Shown here in pieces: positions 50,068-59,241 of a stretch of 64,000 bases of DNA. The notes beneath the pieces were generated by a model. That model was not told the DNA's origin, made no database searches, and saw nothing but the letters and a program-made list of their open reading frames with translations. Source of the stretch: JAHCIE01 sp034431435 (GTDB lineage Bacteria > Chloroflexota > Anaerolineae > Epilineales > JAHCIE01); the NCBI GenBank assembly GCA_034431435.1, contig DAOUDG010000086.1, positions 30,877 through 94,876 of the forward strand, given 5' to 3'. How positions within the stretch are numbered: position 1 is the first letter of the stretch; every line of letters begins with the position of its first letter. The translations under genes and the position numbers were made by a program.

Positions 50068-52248
50068 TCAGCCAACCGGCTCCGGGTGGCGCTCCACCTG
50101 CGCCAGGTTGGTGTAGAAAGTTGCGCCGCGCCCCATGTCGGTCAGGGCGTCGGACGTCAGCTGGTTGATGCCCTTGCCGTCGGGGCTTAGCTTTGACCAC
50201 CAGGTAGCCTCAGCGGCAGCCACGCCGGGCTGTACCATATCACCCACCCGCGCCCGCAGCAGGCATGTCCCTCGGTCGTTGAACACGCGGCACCAGTCGC
50301 CGTCGGCGATGCCCCGCGCCTCGGCGTCTACAGGGTTTAGCTCGATGAACGGCTCGCCCTGCTTCGCCATCAGCTTATCCACGTGGGAGAAGGATGTATT
50401 GAGGAAGAAATGCGCGCTGGGGGTGATGAGGTTCAGCGGGTAACGCGCGGCCAATTCGGGGTCGGCCGCGGCGCTCTCACCGATGGGGTCGTGACGCGGC
50501 AGCGGGTCCAGTCCCGCGGCGAGCATCGCTGCCGAGTACAGCTCCACCTTGCCGCTGGCCGTTGGGAAGCCACCGTGGGCGAAGGGGACGTAGGGGGCGT
50601 GGGGTGTGGGGCGTGGAGGGTTGAGCGTGGCGGAGGCCCCGCCAGCGATCGCTCCGTACTCCACGCCCGCCACAATCGGTTCGGTGTGCGGGAGCCAGAG
50701 GCGCGCCCAGCCGTTGCCCATGAGGGCCTGACGGGTGACGCCCTGGAGGTGGGGATGATCGACGGCGAGGGCCTGGTCGATCATGGCTTCCACGCTATCG
50801 TCGAAGCACGGCTCGCTGAAGCCCATCGCCTTCGCCAGGCGGCGGAATAGCTCGACGTTGGACACCGACTCGCCGAGGGGCGCGATGGCGGGCTGGTTGA
50901 TCTGTAGGTAGTACGTGCCGTAGGCCTTGTGCAGGTCCATATGCTCCAGCTGGGTCGTGGCGGGCAGCACCAGGTCGGCGTAGTCGGTGGTATCGGTGAA
51001 GTAGGGGTCGTGCACAACGGTGAACAGATCGTCGCGCCGCAATCCCTGGATGACGCGCGCTGAGTTGGGCGCGCTGGCAGCCGGGTTGGCGTCGTAGACG
51101 AACAAAGCCTTAATGGGTGGGTTGGTCGCGGTGAGCAGCGTCTCACCGATCTGATTCATGTTCACCCAGCGCGGTTCGGGTGTGGGCCGCAGATCGGGGC
51201 GGGCCAGGGCCGCGTAGTCGATGGGAAACGCGCCGGACGTGCTGAGCAGCGCGCCGCCGCCCAGGTCGCGCCATGCGCCGACAACGGCGGGCAGGCAGGC
51301 TACCGCGCGGACCATCATGCCGCCGTTGGTGTGCCGCTGCAAGCCGTAGTTGAGGCGAATGACCGACGGCCGTGTCGTGGCATACTCACAGGCCAGGGCC
51401 ATGATGTCCTGGACGGGGAGGCCCGTGACCTCGGCGGCGCGCTCCACCGGCCACTCGCCCACCCGCTGGGTCAGGGCGTCGAAGCCGATGGCATGCTCAG
51501 CGAGCCATTCCCAGTCGTGCAGCCCCTCACAGATGATGACGTTCATCATTGCCAGGGCCAGGGCGGCGTCTGTGCCGGGGCGAATGGGCAAATGCCAGTC
51601 GGCCAGGCGTGCGGTGCGCGTCTGGCGCGGGTCGATGACGACCAGCCGTGCGCCTTGCTTGCGGGCAGCGGTGATGAAGGGCATCAGATGGGTGTTGGAG
51701 GTCGCCGGGTTGCTGCCCCAGACCAGAATGAGCCTGGCGGAGGCGAAGGCCTCAGGGTCGGTCCCCAGTGAGCTGCCGTAGGTGTACTTCCAGGCGCGGA
51801 AACCGGCCTCGGCGCAGATCGTCCGCTCCAGCTGACTGGCCCCCAGGCGGTGGAAGAAGCGGCGGTCCATGCTGCCCTCGTTGAGCAGCCCCAGCGTGCC
51901 GGAGTAGGAGTAGGGGACGATGGCCTCCGCGCCGTGCTCGGCGATAATGGCGTGGAGACGGTCGCGTACCTCGTTGATGGCCTCGTCCCAGGTGATCGTG
52001 GCGAACTGGCCGCTGCCCTTGGGGCCGACGCGACGGCGCGGGGTGAGCACGCGCCGTGGGCTGTACACCAGGTCCAGGTAGTGCTGGCCGACCTTGCCGC
52101 ACAGGAAGCCGCGCGTGACGGGGTGGGTAGGGTCGCCCTGAATCTTGACCGCGCGCCCATCCTGCACGGTGACTTTCATCCCACACGTGTCGGGGCAGTC
52201 GTGGGGGCAGACGGCGTGGACAACGCGCAGGTCAGTGTTGGCAAGCAT
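50068..52248 (-). CDS. Molybdopterin oxidoreductase of the DMSO-reductase superfamily
   Basis: 726 aa from ATG 52248; the open frame continues to 52545 only as antisense of the ADH gene. N-terminal [4Fe-4S] site CPHDCPDTCGM...FLCGK. Then the bis-MGD core: QFATITWDEAINEV, RTICAEAGFRAWKYTYGSS, LILVWGSNPATSNTH, VVIDPRQTRTA, ADWHLPIRPGTDAALALAM, LQRHTNGGMMVRAV and a C-terminal beta-barrel domain (LNLITPSAHFFLNTSFSH, GDWCRVFNDRG). No Tat signal, so it is probably cytoplasmic. No iron-sulfur or membrane subunit is adjacent. Relatives include thiosulfate/polysulfide reductase-like and formate-dehydrogenase-like enzymes; the substrate is not assignable. Confidence 0.87.
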   Translation of the reverse strand: MLANTDLRVVHAVCPHDCPDTCGMKVTVQDGRAVKIQGDPTHPVTRGFLCGKVGQHYLDLVYSPRRVLTPRRRVGPKGSGQFATITWDEAINEVRDRLHAIIAEHGAEAIVPYSYSGTLGLLNEGSMDRRFFHRLGASQLERTICAEAGFRAWKYTYGSSLGTDPEAFASARLILVWGSNPATSNTHLMPFITAARKQGARLVVIDPRQTRTARLADWHLPIRPGTDAALALAMMNVIICEGLHDWEWLAEHAIGFDALTQRVGEWPVERAAEVTGLPVQDIMALACEYATTRPSVIRLNYGLQRHTNGGMMVRAVACLPAVVGAWRDLGGGALLSTSGAFPIDYAALARPDLRPTPEPRWVNMNQIGETLLTATNPPIKALFVYDANPAASAPNSARVIQGLRRDDLFTVVHDPYFTDTTDYADLVLPATTQLEHMDLHKAYGTYYLQINQPAIAPLGESVSNVELFRRLAKAMGFSEPCFDDSVEAMIDQALAVDHPHLQGVTRQALMGNGWARLWLPHTEPIVAGVEYGAIAGGASATLNPPRPTPHAPYVPFAHGGFPTASGKVELYSAAMLAAGLDPLPRHDPIGESAAADPELAARYPLNLITPSAHFFLNTSFSHVDKLMAKQGEPFIELNPVDAEARGIADGDWCRVFNDRGTCLLRARVGDMVQPGVAAAEATWWSKLSPDGKGINQLTSDALTDMGRGATFYTNLAQVERHPEPVG

Positions 52249-52342
52249 GGTGGCTACCTCGTGGAGTGCGGGAAGGTGGGGAAAGTATAGTGAGATGTCG
52301 CCCCGCAACGCAAAATGCGCGAGCAGTCCGCACTGGCCCTCG

Positions 52343-53368
52343 TCATGGCACGAGTAGTACTTTGGCCTCGCCGCCGGGGGTGTCGACCAGGCGGTCGAGC
52401 CAGAGGCCGCCCTCAGCGAGGTCGGCCTGGACGACCCACGGGTCGAGGCGCATCGCGCCCCGCGCCAGCCGGTCCAGGGCGTCGGCGAAGTTGGCATGGC
52501 TGTAGGCGAAGCTGCCGCGCAGGGTGATCTCGCGGCGGATGGCATCGGCGGCGGGGATAACGCCGCTCTCCTCGTGCAGGCCGCTCAGGATGACCGTGCC
52601 GCCGCTGCGGGTGGCGGCGATGGTCTGCGCGCGCGTCGCCGCGACGCCCACTGCGTCCACCGTGACCAGCGCTCCGAGGCCGCCGGTCGCCTCGCGCACC
52701 GTGCGCACCACGTCCACGGCGCGCGGGTCCAGCGCCGCGCCGCCCAGGTCCTCAGCCATCGCCCGCCGCTCGGGGGCCAGGTCCGACACGAAGACGCGGC
52801 GCGCGCCGCGCTGCTGCAACGCCTGGAGGACGAGCAGGCCAATCGGCCCCGCCCCCGCCACCAGCGTCGTCGCGCCGCCCAGGTCGCCCGCCAGCTCGCC
52901 GATGCGCATGGCGACGGCCACCGGCTCGGTCAGTGCGCCGCTGGCGAGGCTCATGCCTTCGGGCAAGGGCAGGGCTTGCGCAGCGGGGGCGACGACATAT
53001 TCAGCGTAGCCGCCCGCGCGGTGCGCGCCGAGCAGTTGCCGCGACAGACAGAGCTGCTGGTCGCCGCGCTGACAGTACAGGCAGTGGCCGCACGACGACA
53101 GCGGGTTGACCGTCACCCGCGTTCCCTCGCGCAGGGCGGGGTTGTGCCTCCGCGCGCCGTCGCCCAGGGCGACCACCTCGCCCGCAAACTCGTGACCCAT
53201 GACCAGGGGCGGGACGCGCAGGGCGTTGTGCCCCAGATACGCGCTCAACTCCGAGCCACAGATGCCCGCGAAGGCCACCCGCACCAGGACCTCGGACGGT
53301 CCCGGCGATGGCATTGCCTGCTCGCGAATCACCACCCGCCGTGGCCCCTCCCAAACTAATGCCCGCAT
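52343..53368 (-). CDS. Zinc-dependent alcohol dehydrogenase (MDR superfamily)
   Basis: 341 aa. Catalytic-zinc region GICGSELSAY...VMGHEFAGEV, structural-zinc cysteines in SSCGHCLYCQRGDQQLC, the NAD(P) site VAGAGPIGLLVLQAL and an acidic residue after the next strand (SDLAPERR), suggesting NAD preference. Similar to sorbitol/threonine-type dehydrogenases. Final gene of a four-gene operon (RidA, MEMO-like, methyltransferase, ADH) and 94 nt before the molybdoenzyme gene. Confidence 0.87.
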   Translation of the reverse strand: MRALVWEGPRRVVIREQAMPSPGPSEVLVRVAFAGICGSELSAYLGHNALRVPPLVMGHEFAGEVVALGDGARRHNPALREGTRVTVNPLSSCGHCLYCQRGDQQLCLSRQLLGAHRAGGYAEYVVAPAAQALPLPEGMSLASGALTEPVAVAMRIGELAGDLGGATTLVAGAGPIGLLVLQALQQRGARRVFVSDLAPERRAMAEDLGGAALDPRAVDVVRTVREATGGLGALVTVDAVGVAATRAQTIAATRSGGTVILSGLHEESGVIPAADAIRREITLRGSFAYSHANFADALDRLARGAMRLDPWVVQADLAEGGLWLDRLVDTPGGEAKVLLVP

Positions 53369-53384
53369 ACGCCTCCCCTATCCC

Positions 53385-54071
53385 TCACGCCCACCACACG
53401 CCCGTGCACTCCGGCAGCGTCGTCAACCCCTCGCGGCGGACGCGGTCGGCCAGGTCGTCGCCGAAAAAGAAGCGCGTCAGACGCTCGGCCTCGTCGAGGG
53501 AGGCGAAGCGATAGTCGGTTCGCAACCACGTCCGCTGGCAGCCGTGCGTCTCCTCTAGCCAGGCGTAGTAGGCGGCCAGGCCGTCGGTGGGCGGCGCGGG
53601 CGTCTCGCGGCCGGTCCCCAGCGTCTCCAGGATGACCACCATCCCGCCGGGCCGCAGGACACGGCGCATCTCGGCGAGGGCCGCCCCGATCACGTCGCGC
53701 CAGGCGTTGGGATACCACGCCACCGAGTGGCCCAGGCTCCAGCCGGCCACGGCCAGATCAGCGACGGCAGCACGCAGCGGCAGGGCAGCGTTGTCGGCGG
53801 CGGCGAAGGTCACGTGGCGAGAGCGGCCCAGGCTCAGGTGAGCCACGCGCAGCATGGCAGGGGCCGCGTCCAGGGCGACGACGGACGCAGCGGCCGGGGC
53901 CAGCAGGCGCGTCAGCCGCCCGGTCCCCGCGCCGAGTTCGACAACGTCCAGCCCCGCCCAGGGTCGAATCTCGGCCAGGGCGCGCGGCAGATTACCCTGA
54001 TAGTCTTCCCGCGCGACGAGGCTATCGTAATCGTGGGCGCGGGTGCGGTAGATGGTCCGGAAATGATCCAC
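53385..54071 (-). CDS. Class I SAM-dependent methyltransferase
   Basis: 228 aa, GTG start after GAGGGG. Motif I VVELGAGTGRLTRLLAP, motif II VVALDAAP, motif III AAADNAALPL and post-motif III LAVAGWSLGHS. UbiE/BioC-like fold; the substrate cannot be inferred. It lies in an operon between the MEMO-like and ADH genes (gaps of 6 and 16 nt). Confidence 0.85.
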   Translation of the reverse strand: MDHFRTIYRTRAHDYDSLVAREDYQGNLPRALAEIRPWAGLDVVELGAGTGRLTRLLAPAAASVVALDAAPAMLRVAHLSLGRSRHVTFAAADNAALPLRAAVADLAVAGWSLGHSVAWYPNAWRDVIGAALAEMRRVLRPGGMVVILETLGTGRETPAPPTDGLAAYYAWLEETHGCQRTWLRTDYRFASLDEAERLTRFFFGDDLADRVRREGLTTLPECTGVWWA

Positions 54072-54077
54072 TACCCC

Positions 54078-54953
54078 TCAGCGCACGCTGCGCTGCTCGA
54101 CCAGCGCGCCTGCGACCCAGGTCGGTGGCGGCGAGTTGTACATATCCGTCGTGTCGGTGTAGGTCAGGTCGAGGATGTGGCCCTCGAGGGGGCCGAGCAG
54201 ATAGCGCACCACCTGCCCCGCGTCGCGGCCGTCGCTCCTGGCCTCGACGCAGTGCTGGTTGAAGCCCCAGTAGTCGCCGTCGCGCAGCAAGTCAAGGCCC
54301 GCCTGGATGGTGCGCCCCGCCAGGTCCAACCCACCCTGTTCGGGGTACAGCGCGGTGTCCGGCGTGTCGCCGTAGCCGATGCCGTGGTGGAAGGCGTCGG
54401 CCGTCCAGACTACTACCGCGTCGCGGGCGATGGCTTGCAGTTCGTCAATGCCGGGTAGAATCTCCGGCTTGCCGCCCGCCAGATAGGGGTAACGGACGAC
54501 AACCTGGGGTATCTTCCCCCCGCGCAGTCTAGCCTCGGCGTCCCACAAGAATAGGAAGTGGCGCAGGGAGAACTCGCTGCGCCAGTTCTGGTGGCCGTCC
54601 AGCCCCGGCCCCTGGATACCCCAATACGTCTCCTGGGTCACGTCGGCGCCGTTGGCGACGCGCACGCGGGCCTCTTGCAACTCATCAGTCAGGGCGTGCA
54701 GCACACCAACGACCAGCACGCGGTCCGCGCCAGAGTCCATGCACGCCTGCACGGTAGCGGCAATCTGGTGGCCGCAGTCGGCAATACCGGCGTGGGGGAA
54801 CAGGATCGCGCCGCCCTGGCGCAGCGTCTCGCCCAGCTGCCACTGGCGGCCGCGCTCCAGCAGATCCCGCACGCCCTGCTCACCCAGGGCCGACTGCTCG
54901 CCCGCGACCATGTTGTCGATGTACACGCTCAGCGCCTGGCGGTCGAGGGTCAT
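54078..54953 (-). CDS. MEMO/AmmeMemoRadiSam-B-like protein
   Basis: 291 aa. GGAILFPHAGIADCGHQIAATV, RVLVVGVLHALTDEL and WTADAFHHGIGYGDT place it in the MEMO1/LigB-like fold, which carries conserved metal-binding His/Cys at the ends of these segments. Short relatives occur in bacterial AmmeMemoRadiSam systems. The radical-SAM and AMMECR1 partners are absent here. It starts 3 nt after the RidA stop, with AAGGAG inside the RidA gene. Confidence 0.72.
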   Translation of the reverse strand: MTLDRQALSVYIDNMVAGEQSALGEQGVRDLLERGRQWQLGETLRQGGAILFPHAGIADCGHQIAATVQACMDSGADRVLVVGVLHALTDELQEARVRVANGADVTQETYWGIQGPGLDGHQNWRSEFSLRHFLFLWDAEARLRGGKIPQVVVRYPYLAGGKPEILPGIDELQAIARDAVVVWTADAFHHGIGYGDTPDTALYPEQGGLDLAGRTIQAGLDLLRDGDYWGFNQHCVEARSDGRDAGQVVRYLLGPLEGHILDLTYTDTTDMYNSPPPTWVAGALVEQRSVR

Positions 54954-54956
54954 GGC

Positions 54957-55415
54957 TCACTCCTTCACTTCGGCGATCATTTCGATCTCGACGGCGTAAT
55001 TGGCAGGCAACTGGTAGACGCCCACCGCTGAGCGGGCGTGGCGGCCGGCCGGGCCAAACAGGTCGTTGATTAGGTCGGTGGCGCCGTGGATGACGCCGGG
55101 TGTATCGGTGAAGCCATCGGCGGCATTGACCATGCCGAGTAGCTTGACAATGCGCACGACCTTGTCCAGGTCACCCGTGACGGCCTTGACGGCGGCGAGG
55201 CAGTTGAGGGCGCAGACCCTGGCTGCCTGGTAGCCCTCCTCGACCGAGAGATCACTGCCTACCTTACCCTTGTACACCGCTTCGCCCCGCGCCGACACCT
55301 GACCCGACGTGAACACGAGGTTGCCCACCCGCACCGCTGGCTCGATCTTGCCCTGCCCGACCGGCGCGGCCTGGATGTCATGGCCCATCGCCTTCAGCCT
55401 TGCCTCAATCGACAT
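54957..55415 (-). CDS. RidA/YjgF-family protein
   Basis: 152 aa. VGNLVFTSGQVSARGEAVYKGKV, ALNCLAAVKAVTGDLDKVVRIV and YQLPANYAVEIEMIAEV fit the YjgF/YER057c/UK114 superfamily trimer fold. The canonical RidA Arg (…RPA.ARxxxQVxxLP) is not clearly kept: the equivalent segment is GRHARSAVGVYQLP. So enamine/imine deaminase activity is not assured. First gene of the operon, with GGGAGAGG upstream. Confidence 0.85.
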   Translation of the reverse strand: MSIEARLKAMGHDIQAAPVGQGKIEPAVRVGNLVFTSGQVSARGEAVYKGKVGSDLSVEEGYQAARVCALNCLAAVKAVTGDLDKVVRIVKLLGMVNAADGFTDTPGVIHGATDLINDLFGPAGRHARSAVGVYQLPANYAVEIEMIAEVKE

Positions 55416-55587
55416 GCCTCTCTCCCTTCGCTCGTGCTATAGAGTGTCGCTCATCATACCTTAGGCGGGGGATGATTGTCAACGCGGGAGATGGGAGCCT
55501 GGAGATTGGCGGTTCTCAGGATTCACGTTTCGTGTTTCACGCCTCACGCGCTATAATCCGCCCAACCCCATCGCCCGGAGATTCCCC

Positions 55588-56643
55588 ATGCTCGTCGTTG
55601 ATGCTCACCTGGACTTAGGCCTCAATGCCTTATTCTACGGCCGCGATCTGAAACAGCCCGTGACGGATGTTCGTCGCTGGGAGCAGTACATGCTCGGCAA
55701 GAGCCGCGGTCGCAATACCGTCTGCTTCCCCGACATGCGCCGTGGTGAGGTGTTCCTGTCTTTCTCGACCATCCTCGCCCGTCACGCGGCGGGGCTGCGC
55801 TCCAACATCGACTTTCCGCCCGAAGCCGCCTATGCCGCCGCCCACGCACAGCGCATCTACTACGGCCAGCTGGAAGACCAGGGCATCCTGCGCCGCATCC
55901 GTAGCCGCGCTGACCTGGATGACCACCTCGCCGCCTGGCAGGCTGACCCGACTACTACGCCGCTCGGCCACGTCCTGTCGATGGAGGGGGCCGACCCTCT
56001 CCTGCACCCCGACCAGGTCTTCGAGTGGCGCGCGCAGGGGCTGCACTCGCTGAGCCTGGCCCACTACGGCGTTAGCGCCTACGCCCATGGCACGAACACG
56101 GTTGGCGGCGTCTTGCCACCGGCCCGCGAGCTACTGGCGAACATGGCCCAACTGGGGATGCTCCTCGACCTGACCCACACCTCCGACGAGGCTTTCTGGG
56201 AGGAGCTTGATCTGTACCCTGGCCGCGTCATTGCCAGCCACAACAACTGTCGCGCCCTGGTCCCCCACCAGCGCCAGTTCAGCGACGACATGCTGCGCGC
56301 CCTTATCGAGCGCGATGCGGTCATCGGCGCGGCCTTCGACGCCTGGATGCTCGACCCTGACTGGAACAAGGACGATCCGACGCCGGAGCGGGTCAGCCTG
56401 AGCCACGTCGTCGATCACATCGATCACATCTGCCAGCTTACGGGGAACGCGCGCCATGTCGCGCTGGGGACCGACCTGGATGGCGGCTACGGGCGTGAGC
56501 AAAGTCCGGGCGACCTGGATACCATCGCTGACTTGCAGCAGATACCAGACCTGCTGCGCGCCCGCGGCTACCACGAGGCTGACGTGGCGGCCATCATGCA
56601 CGGCAACTGGTTGCGCCTGCTGCGCGAGACGCTGCCGCTATGA
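55588..56643 (+). CDS. Membrane dipeptidase-family (M19) metallopeptidase
   Basis: 351 aa. Binuclear-zinc motifs: VVDAHLDLGL (HxD), MEGADPLLH (bridging Glu), LLDLTHTSDEAFWEE, VIASHNNCRAL and GTDLDGGYG. All key residues are intact, so it probably hydrolyses dipeptides; family members also act on beta-lactams and renal dipeptides. No signal peptide, so it is cytoplasmic. A perfect TATAAT lies at 55552-55557, although its -35 is weak. Followed by a strong convergent hairpin. Confidence 0.88.
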   Translation: MLVVDAHLDLGLNALFYGRDLKQPVTDVRRWEQYMLGKSRGRNTVCFPDMRRGEVFLSFSTILARHAAGLRSNIDFPPEAAYAAAHAQRIYYGQLEDQGILRRIRSRADLDDHLAAWQADPTTTPLGHVLSMEGADPLLHPDQVFEWRAQGLHSLSLAHYGVSAYAHGTNTVGGVLPPARELLANMAQLGMLLDLTHTSDEAFWEELDLYPGRVIASHNNCRALVPHQRQFSDDMLRALIERDAVIGAAFDAWMLDPDWNKDDPTPERVSLSHVVDHIDHICQLTGNARHVALGTDLDGGYGREQSPGDLDTIADLQQIPDLLRARGYHEADVAAIMHGNWLRLLRETLPL

Positions 56644-56652
56644 CGGACGAAA

Positions 56653-56706
56653 GACGAAGGACCAGGGGCTGAGGGGAACACCCCTCTTGGTCCCTGGTTC
56701 TTCGTC
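56653..56706. terminator. Long terminator hairpin between convergent genes
   Basis: Arms 56653-56667 and 56692-56706 pair at 14 of 15 positions (GACGAAGGACCAGGG against its near-complement), with an inner GAGGGG-AACA-CCCCTC stem. Confidence 0.78.
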
Positions 56707-56734
56707 CCTGGTCGTCGGTGGGCAGCGGTCCGCG

Positions 56735-57193
56735 CTACTCCGCCAGCGGGATGTACAGGTCCAGCGTCAGGCCGTCGGGAGTGGCGGGGAACGGCCCAAC
56801 GTGCTCCTCAAGCCACTGATGCTGGCCCAGGCGGTAGCCCGCGTTCTCCCGCCAGGTGTTGAGCCGGACCCAGCTCGCCTCGATGGTATCCACGCCGCGA
56901 CAGCGCATGACGCCGTAGCGGCCGCCGCCGAACTCCTTGATCTCCGCCTCGCCGCCCGCCACTACCTCCGCGCCAACCTCGATCCACAGCTCGTAGCCGT
57001 AGTTCGGGCTGCCGGGGCTGGGGCTGGGGTTGTTGAAGCCGAAGATGCGGTGCGCACCGTCCAGCAACCCCCGCGCCCCTGCCCACGCGGCCAGCTTCTC
57101 CGCCGCGATGCCCTCAGGGCTGGCCCCGTACCCGTGGACACTTGCTACCCGCAGCGGTCCCAGCGTCACCCGCCGAACGTCCTGCATCTTCAT
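56735..57193 (-). CDS. GyrI-like small-molecule-binding protein
   Basis: 152 aa from ATG 57193 (AAAGGAGA upstream). Pattern VRRVTLGPLRVASVHGYGASPEG, YGYELWIEVG, EFGGGRYGVMRCRGV and LDLYIPL matches the GyrI/AraC effector-binding domain that binds amphipathic or cationic drugs. It lacks a DNA-binding domain, so it may sequester or sense a compound. Divergent from the WYL regulator across a palindrome, suggesting that the regulator controls it. Confidence 0.8.
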   Translation of the reverse strand: MKMQDVRRVTLGPLRVASVHGYGASPEGIAAEKLAAWAGARGLLDGAHRIFGFNNPSPSPGSPNYGYELWIEVGAEVVAGGEAEIKEFGGGRYGVMRCRGVDTIEASWVRLNTWRENAGYRLGQHQWLEEHVGPFPATPDGLTLDLYIPLAE

Positions 57194-57239
57194 CGGTCGT
57201 CTCCTTTCATGTCGTCGCCCCATGCGACTGCCCACCCGT

Positions 57240-57288
57240 AGTATACGCCCGATTCCTGACACCTTCTGTCAGGTATGTGTGCTATACT
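57240..57288. promoter_or_regulatory. Divergent promoter region with palindromic operator
   Basis: CCTGACA (57255-57261), 5-nt centre, TGTCAGG (57267-57273): a perfect 7-bp-arm inverted repeat. A TATACT faces right at 57283-57288 and another faces left at 57240-57245, so a bound repressor would sit between both promoters. Confidence 0.6.
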
Positions 57289-57316
57289 GGGTAAAGAGCG
57301 AGGGTGGGGAGGGGGC

Positions 57317-58312
57317 ATGCGAGCCGATCGACTGCTGGCGCTGCTGATGTTGCTGCAAACCGGGGGGCGAATGACAGCGGCCGAGCTGGCGCGGGAGCTG
57401 GAAGTGTCCGAACGGACCATCTATCGCGACCTGGACGCGCTGGCGATGGCGGGCGTGCCGGTCTACGCCGAGCGGGGGCCGGGGGGCGGCTGCGCGCTGC
57501 TCGACAGCTACCGCACGTCGCTCACGGGCCTGACCGACGGCGAGGTGCGCGCCCTGTTCCTGCTGAGCCTGCCCACGCCGCTGGCCGACCTGGAGGTGGG
57601 CCGTGACCTGAAGGCCGCCGTGCTGAAGCTCAACGCGGCTCTGCCTGCTGAACGCCAGGATCAGGCGGACTGGCTGCGCCAGCGGCTGCATCTCGACTGG
57701 TCAGCCCCGTCCGAGGCCGAGACCGTGCCTCACCTGCCGCAAGTCCAGCGGGCTGTGTGGGAGAACCGCCGGCTGCGTGTGACGTACCGCCTGGATGACG
57801 CGCCCTATCGTCCAGCCTTCGAGCGGGTGGTGGAGCCGTATGGGCTGGTGGGCCAGGCGGGCGTGTGGTACGTGGTGTGGGGCAGTGACGGTCGCCGGCA
57901 AGCCTTTCGCGTCGCGGGCTTACAGGCGGTCGAGGTTCTTGACGAGACCTTCCTGCGCCCGCCCGGCTTCGACCTCGCCGCAGTCTGGGCCGCCTGGCGC
58001 GATGAACAGGCGGCAGCCCGGCGCGCCTACCTGGTGCAGGCGCGGTTGGCGCCTGAAGTGGTGGCCAGTCTGCCGCTGCTCTTGGGGGCCGCGGCCGTCG
58101 ATGGCAGGACCGAGACCGACACCGACGGCTGGACGACCGTCACGCTGACCTTCGCGAACCTGGAGGCGGCGCGCGCCCAACTGCTGGCCCTCGGCGGAGC
58201 CGTGGAGGTTCTCGCTCCGTTGCCCCTGCGCCTCAGCCTGGCCGACTTCGCGCGGCAGGCCGCCCGCCGCTATGAGCCGTCACCCTCGATGAGGCGCAAT
58301 AGCGCGGGATAG
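57317..58312 (+). CDS. WYL-domain (YafY-type) transcriptional regulator
   Basis: 331 aa from ATG 57317 after GGGGAGG. N-terminal HTH_11 (MRADRLLALLMLLQTGGRMTAAELARELEVSERTIYRDLDAL given here as its two helices RMTAAELARELEVS and RTIYRDLDAL). Middle WYL domain (~135-215) with VEPYGLVGQAGVWYVVWGSDGRRQAFRVAGL; the WYL motif itself reads VWYVVW. C-terminal WCX region. WYL domains bind nucleic-acid or nucleotide ligands and regulate DNA-damage, CRISPR or metabolic genes. Probably autoregulated via the palindrome. Its 3' end overlaps the convergent hydrolase gene by 43 nt. Confidence 0.88.
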   Translation: MRADRLLALLMLLQTGGRMTAAELARELEVSERTIYRDLDALAMAGVPVYAERGPGGGCALLDSYRTSLTGLTDGEVRALFLLSLPTPLADLEVGRDLKAAVLKLNAALPAERQDQADWLRQRLHLDWSAPSEAETVPHLPQVQRAVWENRRLRVTYRLDDAPYRPAFERVVEPYGLVGQAGVWYVVWGSDGRRQAFRVAGLQAVEVLDETFLRPPGFDLAAVWAAWRDEQAAARRAYLVQARLAPEVVASLPLLLGAAAVDGRTETDTDGWTTVTLTFANLEAARAQLLALGGAVEVLAPLPLRLSLADFARQAARRYEPSPSMRRNSAG

Positions 58313-59181
58313 ACGCGATCCACCTGATGGGCGGGTTGACTGGGGTCGATCATGTCATGGAAAACGCGCGCCGAGCGGGGGAAGTGCAGGGTCGTCACTT
58401 GAACGCCGGGATAGCGCCGCCAGTCGTGCACCAGGTGGTCAACGGTGTGGTTGTTGATGGCGGTGTCACCGGCCGTCGTCACCACCGCGATGCGCCGCGA
58501 CGCGGGCGGTGTGGTGCGCGCCGCGTGCAGCACGACCTGCCCCAACAGCATGCACTGGGCCACGGCGTGTGTGGCGAAGCGAGGGTAGGCGTAGTCAGGG
58601 CCGGGAATGCGCTGCCGGGTACGCGGGTCCCACCACAGGAAGACGTTGGGCAGGCGGAGCGCGGCGCGCTGGACGGCGCGGCCGACGACGGCGGGCACGA
58701 AAGGCAGGTCGAAGGATGGCGCGAGCGGCATAGCCAGGTGCAGGCCGGGGCGAAACTGGGCGGCCCACGCCGCCATGACGCCGCCGAAGGAAATGCCGGC
58801 CACGATGACGCGCCGCCCCAGCCCAGCCGCGATGTCCAGCGCCTCGCTGGTCACCTGCCGCAAGTCCAGCGCCGTCAGCCGCGCCTGATCGGGCGTCATA
58901 CGATCGCGCAGACCGTGGTATGGGAAGCGCGGGACGAACACAGTGTAGCCATCGGCGTAGAGGCGGTCGGCCAGCAGGCGGTACTGGGTGGGGGCGTTCG
59001 TGTAGCCGTGGAAGAGAACCACCGCCCGCTCCGTCGCGCCGTGGTGGCTCAGCAGGATAAGGCGCGCTACAGGGTTGACTGTTGCATCGTCACGGGCACG
59101 CAACGCTGCGATGCGCTCGACCGCCTCGCGATAGTCGGCGGCCGGTTGAGCGGGCGGTATCTCGGTCAGCGTGGATGACAC
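58270..59181 (-). CDS. Alpha/beta hydrolase
   Basis: 303 aa. VVLFHGYTNAPTQYRLLADRLYADGY (broken as its oxyanion loop HGYTNAP), VPRFPYHG, the nucleophile elbow GISFGG in VIVAGISFGGVMAAW, Asp near TTAGDTAINN and His in RVFHDMIDP. All catalytic-triad positions are present. No signal peptide. Overlaps the WYL gene's end by 43 nt on the opposite strand. Confidence 0.85.
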   Translation of the reverse strand: MSSTLTEIPPAQPAADYREAVERIAALRARDDATVNPVARLILLSHHGATERAVVLFHGYTNAPTQYRLLADRLYADGYTVFVPRFPYHGLRDRMTPDQARLTALDLRQVTSEALDIAAGLGRRVIVAGISFGGVMAAWAAQFRPGLHLAMPLAPSFDLPFVPAVVGRAVQRAALRLPNVFLWWDPRTRQRIPGPDYAYPRFATHAVAQCMLLGQVVLHAARTTPPASRRIAVVTTAGDTAINNHTVDHLVHDWRRYPGVQVTTLHFPRSARVFHDMIDPSQPAHQVDRVYPALLRLIEGDGS

Positions 59182-59241
59182 CCTGCGACCTCAGCGCGCG
59201 GCGATGGCGACAGGATAAAGATGCCCTCTCGCCGTCGGTCT

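Noticed and set aside
52249..52545. N-terminal extension of the molybdoenzyme frame
   Set aside because: The extension is antisense to the ADH gene; ATG 52248 starts just before the iron-sulfur motif and has a ribosome-binding site.
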